A stretch of DNA of 5,908 nucleotides from an uncultured Mucispirillum sp. (GTDB taxonomy: Bacteria > Chrysiogenota > Deferribacteres > Deferribacterales > Mucispirillaceae). Where the stretch lies: contig CAMEOC010000073.1 of the NCBI GenBank assembly GCA_945929285.1, positions 1-5,908 of the forward strand, written 5' to 3'. Under the pieces are notes generated by a model. The model saw only the letters and a program-made list of their open reading frames with translations, ran no database searches and had not been told where the DNA came from. Shown here in pieces: positions 1 through 4,985 of this stretch (position 1 is its first letter; the number at the start of each line of letters is the position of its first letter). The position numbers and the translations under genes were made by a program.

Positions 1-447
1 ATTTTCTGTGAAGTATTTACTCATTCCGTATGGATTTACTGGGTTGCGGGGATGGTCTTCATCAATTGGTGTATATTGTGGTTCACCATATACAGCAGCA
101 GTAGATGAAAATACTATATGTTTTACATTGTTAGAAATCAAAGTATTAAATAATACCATAGATTTAAAGGTGTTATTATAATAATACTTATAAGGTTCTG
201 TTACAGACTCACCAACTTCTATAAAAGCAGCAAAATGCAGGCATGCATTTATTTTGTGTTTTGTTATTATTTCACTAACTAATAATGTATCGCTTATATC
301 ACCTTTATAAAATATCGCATCAGTAGGTATCTGTGTTTTATTGGATTTAATAAGACTATCAAGGATTACTACCTGTTCGCCTTGCTCAATTAAAAACTTT
401 GCTGTAGTGCTGCCAATATAACCGGCACCACCTGTAACTAATATCAT
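1..447 (-). CDS. galE: UDP-glucose 4-epimerase, N-terminal part (runs off the left edge)
   Basis: GalE interconverts UDP-glucose and UDP-galactose in the cytoplasm using bound NAD, supplying galactosyl donors for surface polysaccharides. The visible 149 residues carry the extended short-chain dehydrogenase signature. The NAD-binding glycine motif TGGAGYIGS is at residues 5-13, and an acidic residue (D30) ends the second strand of the Rossmann fold. The GDI motif is at 49-51, HFAA at 71-74, the substrate/catalytic SST at 114-116, and the catalytic Tyr-x3-Lys pair is Y140 and K144 in YGMSK. The start is fixed by the ATG at 445-447, which sits six bases after a GAGGTG Shine-Dalgarno sequence and puts the glycine motif at the expected distance. 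About 55% of a typical 330-residue GalE lies outside the window. The motifs and NPYGMSK context fit GalE better than other SDR epimerases, but a related UDP-sugar epimerase cannot be excluded without the C-terminal half. Confidence 0.93.
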   Translation of the reverse strand, partial: MILVTGGAGYIGSTTAKFLIEQGEQVVILDSLIKSNKTQIPTDAIFYKGDISDTLLVSEIITKHKINACLHFAAFIEVGESVTEPYKYYYNNTFKSMVLFNTLISNNVKHIVFSSTAAVYGEPQYTPIDEDHPRNPVNPYGMSKYFTEN

Positions 448-453
448 ACCAAA

Positions 454-459
454 CACCTC
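454..459 (-). promoter_or_regulatory. Shine-Dalgarno sequence of galE
   Basis: GAGGTG on the minus strand lies six bases before the ATG at 445-447. It is a strong ribosome binding site and decides the galE start. Confidence 0.8.
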
Positions 460-484
460 AAATAAAATAATTATATTTGATTTT

Positions 485-513
485 ATAATATACCTTAAAA
501 AATAAAATGTCTA
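485..513 (-). promoter_or_regulatory. Predicted sigma-70-type promoter of galE
   Basis: On the minus strand TAGACA (508-513) is followed after exactly 17 bases by TATTAT (485-490). Each hexamer differs from consensus by one base. Transcription would start around base 478, giving a leader of roughly 30 nt with the Shine-Dalgarno sequence inside it. In AT-rich DNA chance -10 boxes are common, but the near-consensus -35 and ideal spacing make this one credible. It implies galE starts its own transcript and is not read from the ATPase/glycosyltransferase unit. Confidence 0.6.
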
Positions 514-626
514 TCTATATTTTTAATTAGAGTTTTTTATTTGAAAATTTATATTTACAATAAGATTGGTATTATATACAAAATTTAATAATAAATGATA
601 TATGAGGAAAATATTGTTGTATCAAT

Positions 627-973
627 ATGATAGGTTACCATCATAGAAAAATTATATAATCAAGTGAATATGATTTTAAAAATATTGATGTTACAGCAAT
701 ATATGCAAATTTAAGAAATATAGTTAAAAAATCAGAAAAAAGAAGATTATATTACGAGAAAATATGCTATCTGTAAATGCAGAAGAAAGTGTAAAGCTTA
801 CAACTAGTATAAGTAAAGAAAATAATGGCTATACTTGTTATATAAAAAAATCAGATATAGAATACTGGATTAAAACAGAGCCAGATAAGAATAAAAAAGG
901 CTAATATATATTAGTAGCTGGAAAAAATGTTGAAAGCAGTAAACTCTATTATAGAGAAAATATACTTCCATAA
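627..973 (+). pseudogene. Probable decayed small gene, unrecognised
   Basis: No intact gene is visible between galE and the glycosyltransferase fragment, but protein-like reading occurs here in two plus-strand frames. Frame A starts at an ATG at 627, has a TAA at 657-659, then reads 38 codons (SSEYDFKNIDVTAIY and onward) to a TAA at 774-776. Frame B overlaps it, opens at ATG 764 (MLSVNAEESVKLTTSI), and meets a TAA at 902-904. It resumes as YILVAGKNVESSKLYY to a TAA at 971-973. Joined, they would give about 110 residues, rich in Lys, Glu and Asn and with no transmembrane segment. Two in-frame stops plus a frameshift suggest a gene in decay. The terminator 18 bases after the last stop supports a former plus-strand transcript. 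I recognise no family. The 46-codon piece 764-904 could instead be a small live ORF, but it lacks a good Shine-Dalgarno sequence. Confidence 0.35.
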
Positions 974-990
974 TTATTTATATTACACAA

Positions 991-1020
991 TGGGCAGGAT
1001 TATATCTTGCCCAATTTTAA
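991..1020 (+). terminator. Rho-independent terminator-like hairpin
   Basis: Bases 991-1013 form a hairpin: TGGGCA pairs with TGCCCA, one G-T wobble follows, then GAT pairs with ATC around a three-base TAT loop. A short T run (ATTTT) follows on the plus strand. G+C in the stem stands out against the very AT-rich surroundings. The T run is better on the plus side, so it most likely ends the decayed plus-strand gene. It could also stop minus-strand transcripts coming from the glycosyltransferase/ATPase unit. Confidence 0.65.
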
Positions 1021-1090
1021 AAATTTAAAGCAAACACACAAAAAGAATAAGTGTATAATATGCTGGGGTTTAAAAAAGTATTTATTATAC

Positions 1091-1120
1091 TAGTATTATA
1101 AATATAGGACATTAGAATTA
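1091..1120. repeat. Diverged outer flank of the direct repeat, copy 1
   Basis: This stretch aligns without gaps to 2633-2662, 23 of 30 positions identical, including an 11-base run TTATAAATATA. It extends the homology between the two repeat copies outward beyond the perfectly identical block. The offset here is 1542 bases rather than 1588, because copy 2 carries two extra 23-bp tandem units (46 bp). To its left the two sequences are no longer alignable by eye. Confidence 0.6.
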
Positions 1121-1318
1121 TGTTGAAAAGTAAAATAGGTATAATTTAAGTAACAAAATAGCTATTTCCCACAGTAACTGTAAGTATATCCATTATATTC
1201 TGCCACATATACCCAAAGCCTTTCAATAGCATGTGCTATTGTGCCATCAATTTGCCCTTTTTCTTTTGGAAAATCACTTATTTGTATATGGGAAAAAAAC
1301 GGCAGTATTGCATCAACT
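1119..1318. repeat. Long direct repeat, copy 1 (200 bp, identical to 2707-2906)
   Basis: Every base of this stretch matches 2707-2906 at a constant offset of 1588. It holds one 23-bp TGTTGAAAAG unit, the 3' flank, and on the minus strand the last 52 codons plus stop of a glycosyltransferase gene. Beyond 1318 identity falls abruptly to about 70% (35 of the next 50 bases). The sharp edge inside a coding sequence is what recent recombination or gene conversion leaves. Confidence 0.95.
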
Positions 1319-1368
1319 TATATCCAAAACATATTATCCATAGGAAATACTATAATATTATCTATCAG
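1162..1368 (-). pseudogene. 3' fragment of an RgpF-type glycosyltransferase gene
   Basis: Read on the minus strand, this fragment matches residues 554-621 of the intact glycosyltransferase at 2750-4615. The first part is diverged (LIDNIIVFPMDNMFW against LPINNIVFPVGNMFW), then carries a TAA at 1318-1320 where the intact gene has R570. The following 52 codons to the TAG stop are identical at the nucleotide level. It has no start codon or upstream coding sequence: the preceding bases are the end of the ATPase gene, only five bases away. It retains the conserved C-terminal IDGTIAHAIERL motif of the RgpF domain but cannot make a working protein. The diverged part shows it descends from a paralogue, or from an older copy, rather than from a simple recent duplication of the intact gene. 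Confidence 0.85.
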
Positions 1369-1373
1369 TGTTA

Positions 1374-2606
1374 TTACTCCCACAAAGCACATATTGGCAC
1401 TGCTTTTAGATTATCTCCAAAAGAAAGAGTTTCTTTGCCAGTATATAATATAACACCTAGAAAATTATTATTTTTTGCAATGTTATCATTAAACCATTTA
1501 ATATGCTTAAAATCAGTTTTACTTATATTAGAGCCTGCTTTTACTTCTATTGCATAGATATTGTTTACATTATTATCTTGTAGTATAAAGTCTATTTCAT
1601 GGCCTGCATTATCTCTAAAATGATAAAGGCTAAACTCACCATTATAACAATCTACCAAAGAAGCAAGCTCATGGTGTATAAATGTTTCTACAAGTTTACC
1701 AGATATATCTTGATTAAGGCGAATATTATCCATTGTATAGTTTAAAATAGATGAGATTAAAGCTGTATCTGTCATAAATATTTTTGGTTTTTTAGTAACT
1801 CTTTCATAATCTGTTTTTGTATATGCTGGAAGAGTTTCTATAATATACATCATTTCAAGCAGACTAAGATATTTATTAAATGTTGGTTTTTCAATAGATA
1901 AGGCACTTCTTATGGCATTTTGTTCCATATATTTAGAGCTCCAGGCAGCTGTAGTTTCAACAAGTTTTTTCATATCTTGATGGTTTCTAATATTTTCTAT
2001 ATCTTTTAAATCTTTTTCTAATATGGCAGTAATATAATCACTACACCAGTTTTTAATATCTCGTAATGAATAACCTAATGTTTCAGGATAGCCACCATTT
2101 AATGCAGTATTTAATATTTCATCTTTACCATCATATTCATACTTACTTTTAAAATTATTATTTTTTAAGTTTTCAATAAATACAGGTTGTTTTTCCAATA
2201 TTTCACCTTGAGTAAGTGTTCTAAGTAATATACGACCTATTCTACCAGCCAGCGATTCATTTACTTGTGGTAAAGACTGTATATCTACACTGCCAGTTAT
2301 AATATATCTGCCTTTTCTAGTATCTTCATCTACGATTTGTTTTAAGGAAGTAATAATAATAGGAGCTTTTTGCACTTCATCAATAACCATAATATCTTTA
2401 TTATGAGTAAGAAAATTTACAGGGTCGGCATTGCAGGCTTCAAGAATAGTTTTATTATCCAGTGTATAGTAAAGGTTATCATAATGGGCTGTTATAGCCT
2501 TTGCTGTGGTTGTTTTACCACACTGCCTTGCACCTGTAATCTGTATGATTCTTCTTTTATTTCTTAAATCTTCAATATTTTTTTCCTGCCATCTTTTAAG
2601 TGCCAT
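1374..2606 (-). CDS. AAA-family ATPase with C-terminal DUF4143 nuclease-like domain
   Basis: This 410-residue protein has the standard two-part architecture of the AAA_14/DUF4143 family, whose cellular role is not established. The N-terminal ATPase domain shows Walker A GARQCGKTT at residues 25-33, Walker B MVIDEVQ with D76/E77, a sensor-like ITGS at 103-106, and the family ESLAGRIGR segment with R122 and R125. The C-terminal DUF4143 part ends in a PD-(D/E)xK-like core: GHEIDFIL (D339) and IEVKAG (E354, K356). All key residues are present, and the length and the closing ALW are usual for a complete member. The start is supported by a GAGGT Shine-Dalgarno sequence four bases upstream (2611-2615). 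The gene follows the glycosyltransferase on the same strand after 143 bp and is bracketed by the 200-bp direct repeats, so it looks like an inserted or relocated accessory gene. Such genes are often multicopy in gut anaerobes. No partner toxin or antitoxin gene is visible beside it. Confidence 0.9.
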   Translation of the reverse strand: MALKRWQEKNIEDLRNKRRIIQITGARQCGKTTTAKAITAHYDNLYYTLDNKTILEACNADPVNFLTHNKDIMVIDEVQKAPIIITSLKQIVDEDTRKGRYIITGSVDIQSLPQVNESLAGRIGRILLRTLTQGEILEKQPVFIENLKNNNFKSKYEYDGKDEILNTALNGGYPETLGYSLRDIKNWCSDYITAILEKDLKDIENIRNHQDMKKLVETTAAWSSKYMEQNAIRSALSIEKPTFNKYLSLLEMMYIIETLPAYTKTDYERVTKKPKIFMTDTALISSILNYTMDNIRLNQDISGKLVETFIHHELASLVDCYNGEFSLYHFRDNAGHEIDFILQDNNVNNIYAIEVKAGSNISKTDFKHIKWFNDNIAKNNNFLGVILYTGKETLSFGDNLKAVPICALWE

Positions 2607-2632
2607 TTTTACCTCATATATAAAAAATTACC

Positions 2633-2662
2633 TAGTCTTATAAATATAAAATAATAGAAATC
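2633..2662. repeat. Diverged outer flank of the direct repeat, copy 2
   Basis: This stretch aligns without gaps to 1091-1120 (23 of 30 identical). It lies between the ATPase ribosome binding site and the first tandem unit. The homology ends at about 2632, just before the ATPase leader, so the junction between old glycosyltransferase flank and ATPase-associated DNA probably lies between 2616 and 2632. Confidence 0.6.
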
Positions 2663-2731
2663 TGTTGAAAAGTAAAATAGAATTATGTTGAAAAGTAAAA
2701 TAAAAATATGTTGAAAAGTAAAATAGGTATA
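2663..2731. repeat. Three tandem 23-bp units, core TGTTGAAAAGTAAAATA
   Basis: Three units start at 2663, 2686 and 2709. Each is an exact 17-base core followed by a variable 6-base tail (GAATTA, AAAATA, GGTATA). A single unit with the same core occurs at 1121-1143, preceded by GAATTA and followed by GGTATA. It looks like a contracted version of the array, with the units before and after fused. The array fills the gap between the glycosyltransferase stop and the ATPase. Serial copies of about 20 bp beginning TGTTG resemble the multiple terminal repeats of IS21-family elements, but no transposase is present. Binding sites for a regulator are the alternative. Confidence 0.85.
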
Positions 2732-2906
2732 ATTTAAGTAACAAAATAGCTATTTCCCACAGTAACTGTAAGTATATCCATTATATTCTGCCACATATAC
2801 CCAAAGCCTTTCAATAGCATGTGCTATTGTGCCATCAATTTGCCCTTTTTCTTTTGGAAAATCACTTATTTGTATATGGGAAAAAAACGGCAGTATTGCA
2901 TCAACT
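2707..2906. repeat. Long direct repeat, copy 2 (200 bp, identical to 1119-1318)
   Basis: This is the second copy, covering the third tandem unit, the 3' flank and the last 52 codons of the intact glycosyltransferase. Together with copy 1 it brackets the ATPase gene in direct orientation. Crossing over between the copies would therefore excise or duplicate a 1588-bp segment containing the ATPase. Confidence 0.95.
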
Positions 2907-4615
2907 CTAGCCCAAAACATATTACCCACAGGAAATACTATGTTATTTATAGGCAGCATAATATCCATATCCATTTTTTTCAGCAGTTTTTCAGCTATGT
3001 TTTTATTTAAGCTCCAGTGGGCAGCTTCTTCTAAAACTTGAAATGATTTTGGAAAAACAATTCCCAAGCCTTTATTAAATTCTAAATTTTTTATAATATG
3101 GCTTATATTTTCACTTGAACCAAAAAGTGAGCTAAAAAGGTAATCACGCCAGTTATTGCCATACATATCTGTAATAGATTTTTTTGAATGTATATGGCAT
3201 ATATACTTATATTTTGTAATCCTATGGCGCATCTGCTCAATAAATGGGGCAATATCTCTGCCTCTGTTTTCAAAAACATCAATAAATACATTAAATTCTT
3301 TATGGTTTTTTTGTAAAGAATCCATTATTACATCAGCTTTTTTATAGCTGTCAGTAGATATATATACATCAAACTTATATGGTATTTTTTTTAGTTCCTG
3401 CACTATTTCATCAAGCAAATCTATATAAAAAATATGGGCATGAATACATATTTGCGAAGTGGTATATGCTGCTTCACCTAAATCACATGAATATTGGGAT
3501 AATTTTTTGCCGTATATTTTTTTATTAAACATAGCCCTATACATTGTATTTAAAAAAGCATAGCCTGTATGTTTTTCCGGCACTATATGGCTTAATTTTT
3601 CCCAGTTGTTAAAAGAATCTATAAATAAAAACCGTTTATTTTTCTCATAAGTTTTTCTTAAATAAACACATTCATTTTTTACCCAGTTATAAAAATGGTG
3701 CAGGCTGTATTTATAAAAACCAACACCGTTTTCCGATAAATTATCCATAGCATTATAAACCATATTATATTCTAAATAACTTGATTTTTTATGGTTATAT
3801 AAGCTTTTTGCAATATCTATATAATTATAAAGTTTATTTTGCGTGCTAATGCTTATATAAGGCACAGGTTTTGCACTTATTGGTGGAACTTCTGATACAT
3901 TATAAGTATTAATAACCCCTGCAATTTTTTCATGTTTTACTTGAAAATTAAAGGGAGCTTTTATCCAAAATTCGTATTTTATACTAAGGTCTGATATAGC
4001 ATTTTCCACCCTTTGCATAAATTCATGTAAATTTGCATTATTATCTGTAATATCAAGCATTATAATATGGTTATCATAATTTTTTATATAATTATCATAC
4101 TTTATGGTTTTAAAAATTGATTTAATATTATCATAACTTAAACAGTTATAAAGGCATATTATATAAGGCATACTGGAGCCTGCAAGATTTAGGTTTGAAA
4201 AAAAGTTTGTAAATTTATTAATATCATTTACTTCATAACAAAAGCCATATATTTGGTATTCTTTAGCAAGGCGAATATGGTAGTTTATGCGTTCTACAAA
4301 ATTTTCAGTATAAAGCAGTGGAAACCGCGGTTTATAATGGTGGATGTATATTGGTTTACATTTAATTAAATCTGCAATATTTATGTGAGATATATTATAA
4401 AAACATATAGGCAAAATATCTGCATTTTTAGTGTTTGAGGGTATATATTTTGCCTGGTAAAAGCCATCAAAAGAATATTTTTGAAGTTTATTTTTTGCTA
4501 TTTTATTATTAATATATAAGGATACTTTTTTATAAGTGGCAGAGATACCGTTATTATATAGAGATGAGAAAAATTTATTAGCAAGCTCAAAAAATCTATT
4601 TTTCATATATACCAT
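2750..4615 (-). CDS. Polysaccharide-synthesis glycosyltransferase, WbsX-like plus RgpF domain
   Basis: This 621-residue protein probably takes part in assembly of a cell-surface polysaccharide. The N-terminal two thirds (about 65-365) resemble the WbsX glycosyltransferase family: RLAKEYQIYGFCY at 115-127 and FLFIDSFNNWEKLSHIVPEK at 329-348. The second stands where typical members have a NAWNEWAEG...LEPD motif, so this half is strongly diverged and may be inactive. Residues 391-621 are a well-kept RgpF (rhamnan synthesis F) domain: IHAHIFYIDLLDEI at 391-404, NRGRDIAPF at 450-458, HIHSKKS at 474-480, GLGIVFP at 516-522, FPVGNMFW at 561-568, and IDGTIAHAIERL at 593-604. No signal peptide or membrane segment is evident, so it should act in the cytoplasm. 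The start is uncertain: ATG 4613-4615 and ATG 4604-4606 (MKNRFF) are both possible and neither has a clear Shine-Dalgarno sequence. No terminator is seen before the ATPase, so read-through is possible. Confidence 0.85.
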   Translation of the reverse strand: MVYMKNRFFELANKFFSSLYNNGISATYKKVSLYINNKIAKNKLQKYSFDGFYQAKYIPSNTKNADILPICFYNISHINIADLIKCKPIYIHHYKPRFPLLYTENFVERINYHIRLAKEYQIYGFCYEVNDINKFTNFFSNLNLAGSSMPYIICLYNCLSYDNIKSIFKTIKYDNYIKNYDNHIIMLDITDNNANLHEFMQRVENAISDLSIKYEFWIKAPFNFQVKHEKIAGVINTYNVSEVPPISAKPVPYISISTQNKLYNYIDIAKSLYNHKKSSYLEYNMVYNAMDNLSENGVGFYKYSLHHFYNWVKNECVYLRKTYEKNKRFLFIDSFNNWEKLSHIVPEKHTGYAFLNTMYRAMFNKKIYGKKLSQYSCDLGEAAYTTSQICIHAHIFYIDLLDEIVQELKKIPYKFDVYISTDSYKKADVIMDSLQKNHKEFNVFIDVFENRGRDIAPFIEQMRHRITKYKYICHIHSKKSITDMYGNNWRDYLFSSLFGSSENISHIIKNLEFNKGLGIVFPKSFQVLEEAAHWSLNKNIAEKLLKKMDMDIMLPINNIVFPVGNMFWARVDAILPFFSHIQISDFPKEKGQIDGTIAHAIERLWVYVAEYNGYTYSYCGK

Positions 4616-4728
4616 ATTATAAATATTTACATAAATATTACCATAATAAAGCCCATAAAATCAAGTATAATATACTATAATACACAAATAAATATAAATT
4701 GCATTTATTTTTGATAAATTTATACTGC

Positions 4729-4756
4729 TTTACAAAATACGAAAAAATTATATAAT
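4729..4756 (+). promoter_or_regulatory. Predicted sigma-70-type promoter of korDA
   Basis: TTTACA (4729-4734, one mismatch to consensus) is followed after 16 bases by a perfect TATAAT (4751-4756). Transcription would begin near 4763, leaving a leader of about 29 nt that ends with the strong korD ribosome binding site. This is the best promoter in the window and suits a constitutively expressed metabolic operon. Confidence 0.65.
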
Positions 4757-4779
4757 AATATAATAGTGTATTGTTATGT

Positions 4780-4784
4780 GAGGG
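4780..4784 (+). promoter_or_regulatory. Shine-Dalgarno sequence that sets the korD start
   Basis: GAGGG lies seven bases before ATG 4792. It overrules the longer in-frame reading from TTG at 4771, whose extra seven codons would contain this site. Confidence 0.8.
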
Positions 4785-4791
4785 TATAAGC

Positions 4792-4983
4792 ATGGCAAAA
4801 AGTGAAATAGTAATCCACAAAGAAAGGTGCAAGGGCTGTGAAATATGTGTAATATTATGCCCTACCCAGGTCTTAGATATTCAAGATTTTAAAGTTAATG
4901 TGGCAGATATTGAAAAATGTACTGCCTGCATGCAGTGTGAACTGCGTTGTCCTGATTTTGCAATAGAAGTTACAAGGTTATGA
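4792..4983 (+). CDS. korD: 2x[4Fe-4S] ferredoxin, delta subunit of 2-oxoglutarate:ferredoxin oxidoreductase
   Basis: This 63-residue ferredoxin has two complete cluster-binding motifs of the form CxxCxxCxxxCP: C13, C16, C19, C23 and C43, C46, C49, C53. It should bind two [4Fe-4S] clusters and pass electrons out of the oxoacid oxidoreductase encoded downstream. Only two bases separate its TGA from the ATG of korA, so the two are translationally coupled in one operon. This delta-then-alpha order is the usual one in multi-subunit 2-oxoglutarate:ferredoxin oxidoreductases. The start is the ATG preceded by GAGGG at seven bases. The size matches short KorD/4Fe-4S proteins and no extra domain is present. 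Sequence alone does not prove the oxoacid: the alpha neighbour favours 2-oxoglutarate, while 2-ketoisovalerate or pyruvate enzymes have similar small ferredoxin subunits. Confidence 0.88.
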   Translation: MAKSEIVIHKERCKGCEICVILCPTQVLDIQDFKVNVADIEKCTACMQCELRCPDFAIEVTRL

Positions 4984-4985
4984 TT

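Larger units (their letters stand above)
4616..4791. other. Divergent intergenic region between glycosyltransferase and korD
   Basis: These 176 bases separate two divergent genes and are almost entirely A and T. They contain the korD promoter and ribosome binding site, annotated separately. They also contain a 13-base inverted repeat, AGTATA-A-TATACT (4664-4676), which could be an operator but is of a kind easily produced by chance in AT-rich DNA. On the minus strand several TATAAT-like boxes lie at about 4665-4685, but none has a convincing -35 partner, so I cannot place the glycosyltransferase promoter. Confidence 0.5.

Noticed and set aside
657..904. TAA read as a sense codon, which would join the broken frames
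   Set aside because: No intact gene here needs it, and repairing the region would also require a frameshift, so decay is simpler.
1231..1557. Plus-strand ORFs at 1231-1557, 1241-1453, 2819-3010 and 2829-3041
   Set aside because: They are antisense shadows of the glycosyltransferase end and the ATPase. They share N-terminal sequence only because of the 200-bp repeat, and they lack ribosome binding sites.
2663..2731. CRISPR array
   Set aside because: The repeats are 17 bases with 6-base intervals, far too short for spacers, and no cas gene is present.
2744..2755. AAATAGCTATTT palindrome over the glycosyltransferase stop as a terminator
   Set aside because: It has no room for a loop, no G+C-rich stem and no clean T run, so it is probably chance in AT-rich DNA.
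4771..4791. Longer korD from TTG 4771
   Set aside because: The GAGGG at 4780-4784 is ideally placed for ATG 4792, and the added residues are not part of the ferredoxin fold.
4638..4832. Minus-strand hydrophobic 64-residue ORF that could pass for a small membrane protein
   Set aside because: It overlaps the start of korD and its promoter, has no ribosome binding site, and its hydrophobicity follows from the AT-rich composition.
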